This document shows, one piece after another, positions 11,830 through 25,691 of a stretch of DNA of 64,000 bases (the first letter of the stretch is position 1; every line of letters begins with the position of its first letter). The notes below the pieces were generated by a model, which was given only the letters and a program-made list of their open reading frames with translations, did not search any database and was not told the origin of the DNA. The translations under genes were made by a program, and so were the position numbers. This DNA is from Apoda limacodes (Eukaryota > Arthropoda > Insecta > Lepidoptera > Limacodidae): assembly GCA_946406115.1 (NCBI GenBank), contig OX291552.1, positions 8,247,336 through 8,311,335 on the forward strand, written 5' to 3'.

Positions 11830-12456
11830 AGCCGTGTCTCCTGCTAGTTGTTTTTGTTAAATTCTAACAAAACATCTAACTTAACATGTTAACATTAACA
11901 CTTTTCTTTAACAAACTGTCTCCTCGTCATTTTTTCGTATCGTTTTGTTTTGTTAGTTTCTCAGTGTGCAAGATGAGCTCTGACGAGGAAGATGTGTTAC
12001 CAGTTGTAGCTATCTTGGTTTAGTAGAGATTATTTATAATCACGTTTTACAAAATGAAATTGATGGCTTTTGTCTAAATAAATTTAGCCACTTAGTGTTA
12101 GACAAAAATGTAGAATCTACAAATGTAAAATTTTACAAAATCCAAAGCACAGCAAAGAGAATATACCTAATTAACTTAAATAATGAAGCACAGCTTTGCA
12201 TTAGTAGCAAGCTAATGCAAAGATGGCGGGCGAGCGCGCAAAGCGAACCACAGATCAGACAACACGCAACGAATACTTAACACAAAATGAATGAATCACC
12301 CCCCCTGCAGGCGAACGCGGGTGATGTTTTCCATCCGCCTCGGATAACGTGTTAACATGTTTTTTTAACTTTAAATGTCAAAATCATTAACATTTCTGTT
12401 AGAGGTTAGGTGTTAGATGTAAAATTTAACAAAAACAACTAGCAGGAGACACGGCT
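11830..12456. mobile_element. PIF/Harbinger-like non-autonomous transposon with TTA duplication
   Basis: The terminal inverted repeats begin AGCCGTGTCTCCTGCTAGTT and match the reverse complement of the right end almost perfectly for about 50 bp (AACTAGCAGGAGACACGGCT). Both sides are flanked by TTA (11827-11829 and 12457-12459), the three-base target preference of PIF/Harbinger elements. Inside there is a short Met-Ser-Ser-Asp-Glu-Glu reading start near 11973 but no transposase. The 627-bp element is therefore a deletion derivative or MITE. Confidence 0.85.
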
Positions 12457-12644
12457 TTATAATGGGGCAAGCCATTTGTTAAATAAAAATCACGCTAAGA
12501 ACATGATTAAGATAAGATCCTGTTTTTCTATTAAAAGCGTTGTTGGTTGAAAGTAAAGTTCTTTCAGCTTGCAGTTCCATCTGTAGTATGGCATGTTTCA
12601 TCTGTACTACCAAAAACCATAATCGAAGTATAACATTTTCATAT

Positions 12645-12786
12645 TCAATAGTTCTTGTAGTACGCACCGTTGGGATTGGAACACACTTGAAGAGGGGTTT
12701 CCTGTGTGCTTAATTCTGAATCCGAGGTGGTGGTGGAGTGTCCCTTAGTGTAAGTTGATTTACCGAATCTTTTGCTGTCTCTGAAC
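12645..12786 (-). CDS. Methuselah-like receptor, exon 8 (cytoplasmic tail, stop)
   Basis: After an acceptor reading TTAATTATAG the exon opens with the last base of a Lys codon and encodes FRDSKRFGKSTYTKGHSTTT. A further acidic and polar stretch follows, ending GAYYKNY and TGA at 12645-12647. The Ser/Thr-rich tail suits a phosphorylated receptor C-terminus. The phase matches exon 7 exactly. Confidence 0.85.
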
Positions 12787-15700
12787 CTATAATTAAAACC
12801 ACTATTATTTAAGCTTGTAGTGTTTGAAATCACGTTTTTATATAAAACAATTAAAACAAAAGAGCATTTAGGCTGCTCAGCGTGCGCAGTTAGACTCTGC
12901 CTTTTGACTTTTTCCACTTTTTTTAGTTTTTGATTTCCTTCTCAATTAAATACTATTGAAAATTACAAAGTTCCAATTTTCATATATTTTTTTTATATTC
13001 CACTAAGGTAACAAACACGGAAAATTCCTGGTGATAATCGATATTTTTTGATTTTCTCCAGCACTATACAAGTATATTAATATTGAAAATGATACGAAAT
13101 TTAAAGAAGAATTAAGATGCCGATTAAGAAGTGTTTAGCGTATACAACTGGAGCGTGTTTCAAAACACAGAAACTTTTAAGTATTTTCTTATAATTACAC
13201 TTACTTTTTAACTGACTTCATGAAAATCTTCCTCTTGCATATGAATATGAGGAATATGATAAGTCCAATAAGTGCATGGTAAGCATCAGTCAGATGCCAG
13301 ACTTTCAGGGCTGGCGTGAAGTAACTGACAATCTCCAACACCCAGCTGACGCCCATGATTACTGACAACTTCACGTACACCATAAACCTGAAACCAACAA
13401 TGAAAAACAAATCGACATGAGTTAAAATCAAATCATATGCCAAACAACTTACAAAGTTCGTAGATTCTAATAAGAAATAAACACGAACGATATCGGTTTG
13501 TCCGACCATTAAAAGGCTTCTTTTCGACCGAAATAGGTAGAAGTCTAAATTTTTCACAGAATATGTGATATAATAGGGGATTATATTTATATAATAGTGT
13601 GTTCATAATGAATCAGATCGCCCGTGGGTTTTATAAACTTCGGCTTTGCCTTAAGGAATGCAAAATATACAAAGAAAAAGACCGTGAGAGTAATGAAGTT
13701 CTTAGAACCCACTTTACGAGCACGTTATGACACTGTTTACTAGTAAGTGTAATAAAAAATATATTTATTCATAATTCAGCCAAGGATACTGACTAGTTAA
13801 TTAATGTGTTTTTCTTCAAACGAGTTACTGCTAATTAACTGTTAAAGAGTCTCAACGATGATAAATTATTTCGTAATGAGTATGTTTTTAGGGTTACGTA
13901 ACCAAATGGCAAAAATATATGTCACATCTTAATTATTCCGCCATATTCGGCTACATTCTAATAAAATTCTACATAAATGTATCTTCTTTAAAACTGAAAA
14001 AGTTGCAGTTTTCCCGGTCTGGGTATGCGAGATAGAGCAGAGAACCCAACGTCAGGAAATAAATCCGGAACATCCAAGTCGCCCTTAATCAGTTTATAGT
14101 AAAAAGACTGTCACTAATTTGTCTTCCACAAGCCAAGGTTTGCATTTTTTAGTGTGCGCCAATCCTCATATTTTGGAAGTTTTTTAACCAGATGATAAAT
14201 GCCACAGAAACGCTTTTGAACACTTTTGAGTCTTTTTTTATGTACTGAATAGTAAGGATCACTATTACTACGCAACAGAACTCTAAATTGCTGCGAACCA
14301 AAGAATTGAATAGTACAATTTTAATGTTTGGTTTTTTAAAATCCTTACAATTACGTAAAAGAAAACCTAACATTTGGAGCGATTTTTTTCTGTTTTTTTT
14401 TACTTAGATACACTTCAGCAAAATAAAGATGACACGTTTACCTTTAACTGGTTGGATCAATTATCTACATGTACTGAGTCACGCATCCATTTTCGTCTGT
14501 TGAATATACCTATAGCAAACATGTTTTAGCGAGTTCACAACCTCACAAGTGCATCATTAGAAAGATAAACATCTTTAAAAGTACACTTTACATATTTGGA
14601 AATGTCCAAAATGTCTACGATTTATAACACTCAAGTGCGATCTATAGTGTAACTTTTCTAAAAGCAAGTTAGATTATCTTCAATTAGGCTCAAGTTTGTT
14701 GTTTGTTACCTATTGCGTTGTGATCGGTGATCAGCTGGTCTCCCAGCGGCGGCACTGTCAAGCACTCCAGTATTTCGGCTGAGTCGCCACACGTTGAACG
14801 CAGTCATCCCGAAAAATATCCAGTTACACAGTATAAGTATCAGCATCGGTACGTACAGATATAGTAACTTCTCTCCATCTGCAAATAAAAAAAGAGTTAA
14901 TATTAGCAATAAGGGGCTTATCTTCCCCGTTTCTATCATTACTTGCACACTTTACTTCTAGGGATACTTTTAATTTTTTTATCTTCACTAGGCTAATGAT
15001 ACATGACTTGCCCAAGAACTTAATCGTCAATTTTGCATTTTATATCCAATATTGAACATTCTAGCATTATCATTCTATGATACCTTTATCTGTGTCTCTG
15101 CCACCCTATATCAGACAATACTAAGAAACACTAAGGGTGTTACTCGTGCGGTAGTTGCTACCTAGGTCGGTGGTGGCCAATGGGTTTCGATTTCACCATG
15201 TATCCTGAGTGGTGGAGGTTCAAACCCGGCATGTGCCAATAAGTCTTACTCAAGTACATTGGCATTTATCCCAATTGCTTTCGGTGAAAAAAAACATCGT
15301 CAGGAAACCGTCATACGTCAGAAAAAAAAAGTATATGAAGTGCACAATCCACGCGGGGCCCACGTGTGGACCATGGCACAAATCACCCTCGGTGACGTTT
15401 TGATTGATTGCTCTTCCCAAACAGTGGAGACGTATAAGACTGATGCGATGCAACAACTTCAACTTTACGACTACCAATATATTTCATGTTTGTATCCAAA
15501 AGGGTCTTTCAAACACAAATAATCAGTGAACTACGTAAATTGTAAATTTATTTCAGTTAATCTTTATTACTTGATGTATCAATATGTAATATGTAACGCA
15601 TTAGGTTGAAAAACCTGTAATGAAAAAGTATTTTAAAATAAATAAATAAAAGATAGTGTAAAAGTAAGTGTGTCCATTTTTTAGGGCTCCGTGCCCAAAG

Positions 15701-18700
15701 AATACAAAACGAGACCCTATTACTAATACTTCGCTGTCGGTTCGTCTGTCCGTCTGTCACCAGGCTGTATCTCATGGACCGTGATAGTTAGACAGTCGTA
15801 ATTTTCACAGAAGATGTATTTCAGCTGCCGCTATAACAACAAATAACTAAAAAAAGAATAAAATAGATATTTAAGGGGGCTCCCATACAACGAACGTTAT
15901 TTTTTTGCTCGTTTTTGCTCGATATTGATAACGGCAACAGGTGGACGCTTGAAATATTCACAGAATATTTAGTTATATATTCACTTTAAAAATAAATAAT
16001 TAAATTAAAATAAAATAAATATTTAAGGGGGCTCCCATACAGCAAACGTGTTTTTTTTGACATTTTTATAGATAAGTATAAATTTTAGAGACCGACTCGC
16101 ACTTGGCCGATTTTTCAATTTTTTTGTCAATAATAACTATCTTACTCTTCCATTAATTAACCTGTCTTAGTTGCGTAAAAGAAACTGTTTGTGTTTTATA
16201 CTTTTATGTTTTTATTGTTTTAGGAATAGCTTTTCTTTTTGTCTGAACCACAACTCAAATATGTCGTAATATTAATTACTCTGATATTGATAATGTTTAG
16301 TGATGACTAGTAAATTGATCTTTATGTGCTGATTAACAAGTGTCAAAACATTTTATTTATTAATGTTAACCTTTCTTTTAAAAAAATCGGTTGGTGCTAC
16401 ATCATGTCAAGGAGCTCTTTTATTGGCTTAAGTTTATAGTATTTTTTTAAGCTAGACTCTGGGATCCCTATGTAGTCTGTGGCTAGACTAGATTTTTGTA
16501 AATTAAGCTGTTGAGTTTTCGAATATATTTTTTGTATAATATACGGTCTTAGATGCAAAACACCAACGTATTATTACTATTTTAATAGCTAAACCAGTAA
16601 ACGTATCTTGATTAATTAATGTAAGTACCTGCTAAGAAGCATTCAATATTGGGCTTGACAAACCACGGGATATGCCTTAAGTCAGCATCGTACAGGAAGC
16701 GCATGGCCACAGTTATTATAAAGGGTACGCCCCAAGCGTACAATCCATACATCGCGAATTTGAAACGTTCACCGCGTCGGTGAATTGGTCGTGCTTTGGC
16801 ATATCCTCTGAAATAATAAAAAATAATTTTAGTTTTTTAAACACTTAAAACGGAAAAGCTTTACCTTCAGGATTTGGACCGACGCGACGGTCTCTTTAAT
16901 CATTGTGTAACCTCTCATTTAAAAACATACGTAACATTTTTGAGGTTGTTTGTCCCCACTTCAGGGCACAGGCCTCTCTTTTGAGAAAAAAGGTTTCCAC
17001 TCGTGACTGACCATTCCTGACGTAAAATTTCATTTATTGTTTTTAATTGATGGAAGTCACTAAAGTAAAGCCACAGGCCCCATTAAAATGACTTTGCTTA
17101 AGGGGCTGCGATAAGTGAAAGTGGTGCCCTCACTACATTTTTTAATTTCCATTAAGACAAACTCATTTTCAAAAAAGTGCTCAAATTAAAAGTTTTATGT
17201 ACAAGTAAGCAATTTTTAGAAAATTTTATTTGCTAGATATCATTGACGTGCAGGCTGGAAAGTTTATTTATGCTAATTTTCTAGCCGACACATGCATAAT
17301 ATATAGCGACTTAAACTTTCTAAAAATAGCTTAATTGTACTTTAAACTTTTAATTCGAGCACTTTTTCAAAATTCCTTAGGTGATGAATACAAATTGAAA
17401 AATCTAATGGCCACTATCACTTATCTTAGGGCCTTAAAAGTAATCAAAATTAAACGACAATGTGGTCGTTATCGTTTCCAGCAGCAAGTTGAAGTAAATA
17501 ATAATCACTGAACAACTAAATATTGTTGTATATTTTTAACAAAGTTACAATAGGTACCTACTTGTGTGTATTTTACAAAGTAACAGCTTGTCTTAACTAG
17601 AAGTATACTGAGTTGACAACGTTTAGGAGTGTCTAGGAGTTTTGAAGCTACTAAATAATAAAATAACTGTATCTTAACTACATAGCTAATAGTGCGTGCG
17701 ATTTTCTCACTTCGTGTATATGTCGCAGCTATCTTGTGACATTAGCCAGTTAATTGGGCGCCTAGGCAGATCAAGTATGAAAAAAAAAAATCATATAACT
17801 GAACAGATAACTCGTACGAAAATCGAGTAGAACGTTTCGCTCGATCGGTTGACACAAGAGAAACTGAACCTAACCCAACTATACATGACTTATACAGTGC
17901 AATTTCTGAAACTTTATTTTCCATACTTGACGATAGTGCTAATATTTACAACACTCTACAAAAACTTTCGTAACTTTCAGTAGATTTATATGTGTTCAAA
18001 GATGTCTGTGATTACATAATTAGTGGAAAATTAGTTATTCAAATGCCTATAAAGTTATTTAAGCTAAATAAATTTCATGGGTAACCTCTACATTTACAAA
18101 GCGCCATATACCTAAATACTTTTTACTGAATAAATTACAATTATTCTTAACTTCTCTTGAGGAAAGATATTGTGATAGGTCCGAAAATCGAAATCGTAAA
18201 ATTTGCGTTTTCTTAACGTTTTAAGACCTGCAGAATTGTTTGTCATCATTTTAAAGTGATGTTTGTCTGTGGGTGTGTATATATGTAGGTTAGCTATTTT
18301 TGCTTCTTGATATCTCAAGAACTAATAGACTAATTTGTCTCGTGATCATTCCTTAAAGAAAGGAGGCTAAGGCCGTAGTCCACTGCAGTCCAAATTGTCA
18401 CACGTTGTCTGATTACTCTTACTGACTATAAGTCAGTCTGCAGATGGTTTTGTGATTGTTGTCATAAAACAACAAACAAATTTGATAAATGTGGCACTTC
18501 CATTTGGTGAATGTTACTGGACTAGGTTCGATTTCCTCCATTCATCATAAAATTGTATAATTACCTAATCCTCTAAACCCTGTGGCTGTACTTTTAAGAA
18601 CGCGGTATTACAGTCGTAAACGTTTCGCTTGGCGCTTGCTTTTCAGTTGCGCTATTTTACAGTTGGAAGTGATCATCAAAAATAGCGACAGTCGTGGATA

Positions 18701-21700
18701 CCCCAAGAAGCTTAGCAGTTGCAGAGTACAGAGAGAAAGAGAATAGAGAGACTAGTGCAACGAGTGTCTTTAAGGCGGGGCAAGCACTAAATAAGCTATT
18801 TATTGCTCTATAAATCTTAATATTTTTTGCACTCACGAATCCGTGTATTTTGTTTTTCTACCACGAGACACTGTACAGTGGACAAGCATACCTGAAGTGC
18901 AGTAAAATTTATGGGTTAGTGATTGTTTGATGTCTTGTACAAAAATCAATAAGGTCCTATAATTCCTTATACAATGGTAATTGACAGTTGCGATGTTTTT
19001 ACACCACATCTGCAACATGCCATGTAAATCCCTTGTGTTAGGCACAGGTTTATTAACTGTCAGAATTTGTACAGTTACTTACCTAAATGTCCACCAGATG
19101 TCGAAGGACATAACATGCATCCAGAAGAAACTTGATAGCAATGAGAAGTATATCGACAACGCTGTAATAAAAATATATGAATCATTCACCTAAAATTTGT
19201 TCATCAAATTATAATTTTGATATCATACTAGTTAACTTCTATTTGAGGCTTGATGAAAGGCGGATATTATGGTTAGTACCTGGAGGACCGAGCTTCGATC
19301 GTTTCTTTTTTAACAACGCCATCTATTGTCAAGTAGCTTTAGTATTGCTGTATCGGTAAAATTCATAGTATTTCTCGCCAATACATATCAGAAAGAGTCA
19401 TATTTATCAGTTTATCATTGCCTGAAATGACGTTTTCTAAACAAAAAACCTAGCTAGATCTGCTAAATTTCATGACAATCATTGGAGCCGTTTCCGAGAT
19501 TCAGATTATAAATATACTAGCTGACCCGGTTGTTTCTTTCTTTAAAACAACTGCCGCACCAACATATTGTGAAAGGGTTGTATTAATTCAAAAACCTTCC
19601 GCGGCGTGTGCATAACAACTTACCAAAATCTCATTACAATCGGTTTACCCTTATTGCGCGAGTCCGACTCGCACTTGACCCTGTCTCACTCGCACTTTAC
19701 CTTTTTTTCTTTTTCAGAAACATTCCCCGGCGTGTGTATAACAACTTACCAAACTTTCATTACAATCGGTTTACCCTTATTGCGCGAGTTCGACTCGCAC
19801 TTGACCCTTTCGGAAAATCCTTTCTTATCGGATGCCTACGTCATACAAAGAACACACCCTCTAAGTTTCAGGTCTCTACGATCAGCGGTTTAGGCTGTGC
19901 GTTGATCCGTCAGTCATTCAGGACAAAGCATTTTATATGTATAGAATACAAGAATTGCTCGTTTAAAGGTATTATATTAACTGTGAGCTACAATAATTCA
20001 CGTCCGAACATAAACATAATTTTATTTCCGAAAATAGTAGATACTTACTTAAATTAAGACATGTTAACTCTTCTAGTGGACTTAGTACGAGTATTCTCGT
20101 TATTGCATGCAACAGATATCCCACCAGCAAAGTGAAAACGTACGCCATGAGGATCATCCCGCAGAGATTCCTGAGCTCTGGCAGGATACAGTATACCCCC
20201 AAAGTTATTAATAGGAAGAAGCACGATACAAAGAGAGCTGAAAACAAACAATAAAAAGATATAAGGACGGTTGCAAATATTATTATTTTATTACTTTTTA
20301 CTATATTTACTTTTGATAAGTGGGTCGATGGAGAGAACTATAAGTTTCCCTAAGTGATCGAATAAGAAATGAAAAGATCTGTAGGAGAACTAAAGTCATC
20401 GGCATAGCAAGGCTTACCAGGTTGCAAAGCTAAAGTGGCAGAGGGCTAGGCACATAGCTCCAAGTATCAATGGCAGATGAGAGAAAAAGGTTCTCGTGTA
20501 GCGACCACGTACCCGAAAACAACATAGAATAACCGCCTAAAAGATGGACGGATAATGTTAGATAAAGGTGGCATAGAGTTGCTGTTCATCAATGTCCATA
20601 TGTAAGCTGATATGATGAACATGATGATGAAGTGTGGCAGAAGATCAGTCTTCAGAGTCGTCTGCACGACCCGTCACGATTACAGCTCGGCTTATCAGTT
20701 CGTAGCTGAACCAAATTCTTACCAAACGTAACAAAGGTATTCCATTCCTGGTGTTCTTCCAAGTCCTCTGGTTCTAGATCTTTAAAAACCACCCAGAAAG
20801 CTGGTCGATAGGTCATATTCTCTCCCTCTCCTCTGACTTCATAGTCAATACAAAAGTGTTGGTTATCTCTCGGGGTCCATCTGTCAAATGAGTTTGGCTT
20901 CTCAAGATATAATATTCCATTCTGTAAAAATATTTTTTAAAAGTTAATAAGTTTAACGTAACACTTATAAATTTTAAAATACTCGTTAATTTAGTTATAT
21001 ATCAATATGAAGTAAATGACAGATTATGGGTGACGTAAGGGCAGTTGTGTGAAGTTATTTAAATTTTATGTAGTTTAAATCAACGTTTGCTGAAATAAAT
21101 ATGATATTAAACAGAGACGTAAGTTGTTAGTTGGATTCAAGTAAAGGAAAGAAAAAATATTCTATTACTAGCTGTCCCGGCGAACGTTGTTCCGCTGCCG
21201 TCCCTCTGTACCCGGCGAAAGTTGGTTTTTACCTATAGTGCCCGAGTCCGGCTCGCACTTGACATATCGAGATAAAAACTATCCTATCTTTTAAGTTGGA
21301 TCAAATAACAGATATTTACGAAGTTTGATCAAAATCGGTTCAGTAGTTTAGGAGTCCATTGAGGACAAACATTGTGACACGAGATTTATATATATTAAGA
21401 TTGTAGGCAACGGAGGCGCTCCTATTATATTAAACTAATATATATTAGTGTAAGTCTGTTTATTTGTTATTGCTTAATATCGCTACGAAGCAATCAATTG
21501 CACTGATCAAATTCAAAAAAAAGAAGGAAGGGTGTTTTTTATGTATGTTCCCCCATTACATGAAGACGCCTTGACCGATTCGGAGAATTCTCTTTTTGTT
21601 TGAAAGGGTATACTTTCCAGAGGGTCCCACGGTCACCAAGTCAGGATATATAGATGGGATCCTCGAGAAGTCGAGGGAAATCTTAAAAGTTTTATAGGCA

Positions 21701-24700
21701 CACTTGAATCGCTTTGGGTTTTTTTTAGTGTACATGAAAATAAGCTGATTATTATGTAACTTAAAAGTAAAAAAAATTTTTTTGAAAAAGATGCACAAAA
21801 AAAGTTAAAAATAATTACTTATTTCCAAAAATCTGACCTGACTTACAGTTTCAAGTTGGTTTCATGCAAGTTAAGTGTGTTATAAACTATAAGGTACATA
21901 GACACCAACTTCAAACTTTAATTCAGATCAGGTTTTTGGAAATAAACTATTCTTTTTACCTTTTTAGTGCATCTTTTTGAAGTCAGTTGTTTTTATTTTG
22001 TTAAATAGTTTATATTTTTTTTACTTTTGAGTGACAAATTCAAAGACGTACACTAAAAACATCCATACTCGTAACAAAATTTTTAATAATGATCAAGATA
22101 AAAATTTAAGACTTATATGGTTTTCTCATGAATGCCATTATCAGAACTGGGACCCCAAATGGGAAGCACCGGCTTTCAAATAAAAAAAGGATCATCAAAA
22201 TCGGTTCACACAGTCGAAAGTTCTGCGGTAACAAACATAAAAAAAATACAGGCGAATTGAGAACCTCCTTCTTTTTTGAAGTCAGTTAAAAACCGGTCTA
22301 TTGCGAATCGGAATCGCATACCGAGGGTTTCGTAAAAGGTCAACGGTATTGTGGGACAAACTTAACGTTGCCATTGGACAACTGACGTCCCAATACATCC
22401 ACATAGGTCGCGGTTAGTCTACCATCTGCGAATAAGTTATAATCGCAAAAAAATAGTACATTATACTACAACAAGTGTAAAAAAATCGGCCGAGTGCCAG
22501 TCAGACTCGCGCACGAAGGGTTCCGTACATCTATAAAAATTAAATGTTTTTTTTATTTTTTTATTTGAGTTGATTGAATGAAAGGTAAATTGCGGATTAC
22601 GATTTATGACGTATTAAAAAAAAAATGCGAGTTGGACTCGCGGGTTCCGTACCTCGAGTAGATCTCGTTCAAACCAATTTTCGGTGGAAGTTTGAATGGT
22701 AATGTACATTATATATTTTTTTTTAGTTTTATCATTCTCTTATTTTAGAAGTTACAAGGGGGGGGGACACATTTTACCACTTTGGAACTGTCCCTCACGC
22801 AAACTTTTCACTTTAGAAAAAAAATTATATTAGAAACCTCAATATCAATTTTGAAAACCTATCCAAAGATACGCCACACGTATGGGGAACCCAATGCGGT
22901 TCACAGAATACATCTACTTACCTCAAAAATTTATTGTTTTCTTCTATTTTTGTGTGAAAATCTTAATACGGTTCACAGAATACATCTACCTACCAAGTTT
23001 CAACAGTATAGTTCTTATAGTTTCGGAAAAAAGTGGCTGTGACATGTCGGACGGACAGACAGACAGACATGACGAATCTATAAGGGTTCCGTTTTTTGCA
23101 ATTTGGCTACGGAACCCTAAAAAGTAGACCTTAATATTTAATATTTTTTTTGAGTTGTTGCCTCTACGCGTTTTGAGTAAAAAGGTCTTGTTAGACAGAC
23201 TGACAATCTTTATTTTTGATGTGTTATATGTGTTTTACAAATGATCAAATTTCGGATTTTTCCTATATTTGTGATGTAATAATAACCTTGCATCGTGTGA
23301 AATTTCATGATTCCTAGGGCAACGGGAAGTACTCCTTAGGTTTTGATTTATTTGTAAATGCCAAAATATGCAACCGTGGCCGTATTTCGGCAATATTTTT
23401 TTAATGCGTTGATTTTTTTACAGCTTCAATGGACCGTAGACCTTAGTATTTGATCTTAAGTTCAACTTAATACCGTCTCGCGTTCCTGAAAAAAAGGATC
23501 TTGACAAACAGAGAGACGGACAACAAAGTGATCCCATAAAAGGTTTATTTTTCCTTTTGATGTACGGAACCCTAAAAAAACAGAATTTAAAAAGATGCAC
23601 AAAATAATTCACACATTATTTTTAGATTGGAATTTGTTTTCTAGTCAGTTCTAATTTCACTTTTGGTAGGATCTGTACCTTGTAACTATAATTGTTGTAA
23701 ATAGTTTTAAGAGGACAAATAAAATACAAAACTAACAATGAAGAACAACTTTTATTTTATTATCAAGATCTTCGTAATCCACTGAACTGTATTGTTCCTG
23801 AACTCCTAGAAACCCACGAAGCATACAACACGAAACACCACAAGGTACACAGAAATATCCCGAGAACACGTTAGCCTTCATTATTGAATGGACTCATTAG
23901 TTTTATCTTGTTGTTTCTTTGTTTTCAAGGAATATACCTAATGTTGAGGAATATTTTAATGTTTAATGCTTGTTTATTTAGGTATTGCGGTTAGTTACGT
24001 GACGCGTTCGTTCAATCCGTGATTACAAGTCCGAGTAAGCCAATTATATGTAAACATTACTATGTTTTTTTAACAGTAAATAGGATATGCACCTAACTTG
24101 AATCGGGGGGCATGGTAGTGCCCCCGCCATGATGAGCCAAGCGAAGCGCAAGGGCACTACCTACCTTTTCTCTAAGTTTCTCTAAGTCTAAGGCTCTCGT
24201 TTTTTTGAACCCTCATAACTTGGGTTAGGATTATGCCAGATAAACAAAATTCTCAGGATATGATCAACACTGGACTTAGTAAACGTTAAAGCGCAGCTCT
24301 TATACTTTAGATTTTATTGATATATAAAAAGCCCTATTTCGTCACTTACTCACTAATGATCATCAAAATTCTTAGGGTACTTCTTGAAGCCCTAGAAAGC
24401 TGAGATTTGGTGAAAAGCTGAAATATCCCTGGACCCCTTAAATTAGGGGATAAAAGTGTATATTTATACATATTATATATATATATTATGTATATATATT
24501 ATTATTATACTTATATTATGAGAATAATTTTATTATATCTATGTACTTCGATAAAAATTAAAATGTAGTGGCAAGTATTAACAAAAGTAAACTCCTTTAG
24601 GGATGGGAAATCACAATGGCGTAGGACCTGGTATCAGAGGTAAAACTTCAAAATTTGAGGACGTAGTAAACCAATCGACTTATGCGAATATAGTTTTTTA

Positions 24701-25653
24701 TAATATAACCCTTTGTAAAAAAAGCAACACAATCGTCATAATCAACTTGAAGTGAAATCCCACCAAAAACATGTTTTCATGTAAAATGTTGCCAAGACGA
24801 GGCTCGCACTGTCAAAAAAAATATCAGATTTCATGTAGAGCTTCTCACTCTACACTCCGTAACTCTATAATCCTTTACTTTACAAACTCTACACCTTACT
24901 CAAGATATGTGGCTTTGCCGTTTCGCTACCGTCACATGGACTTAAGGTAAAAAAATATTCACTATTCATTACGTTTCTATTATACAATAGTTCTTGTAGT
25001 AGCAAAACGGCCAAGTCACATATTTTGACTAAAGTGAAAAGTTTGTACAGTAAGGGCTTGTAGAGTTAGAAGCTTGGCTCTACATGATATCTGATAACTT
25101 TTCTTGGCAATATTTTACATGCAAATGTCTTTGGTGGGATTACTTTTTTCCAGTAACTTCGATTCAATTCGATTAAAAAAAAATCGGTTCGGCAGCAAGT
25201 ACCGTACAAGCAACTTTTCTGGGGATTTTTTTTTTTTTAATGTTCCGATAAAAAATGAACTGCTGGACCGATTTTTTTCAGACTCTTTTCAGATCTAAGT
25301 CATGACGTGGCGTATCGATTGATATGGTCATCAAACAATTCGGGTCATTCTTTTTTGAGAAAACCGAGCAGAAAAAAAGTACACATACAAACACACACGC
25401 ACACAGACATCACTCTAAAAATGATTTCAAATGATTCTCCGAGTCATGAAACGTAAAGAAAACACAAAAATATCGATTTCGATTATCGGACCTATTACAA
25501 TAACTTCCCAAGAGAAGTTAATACTGTAATAGTTGTTGATATATTTATGCAAAATCAAAAAATGTTTTAGAAAGAAATTTGGTTTTCGAACCGATTGACT
25601 GACTTTGTTGTAGAAATTTTTTTTAACAATAAAAATGCTTTTATATATACCAA

Positions 25654-25691
<38 letters not shown>

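Noticed and set aside
19606..20057. 149- and 95-codon plus-strand frames with internal repeats
   Set aside because: They arise from the 126-bp tandem duplication in a dispersed repeat, and the longer frame runs up to receptor exon 3 on the other strand.
22782..23127. Overlapping 81- and 86-codon plus-strand frames
   Set aside because: They fall within a dispersed repeat found again at 61.5-62.1 kb, with no conserved protein motif.
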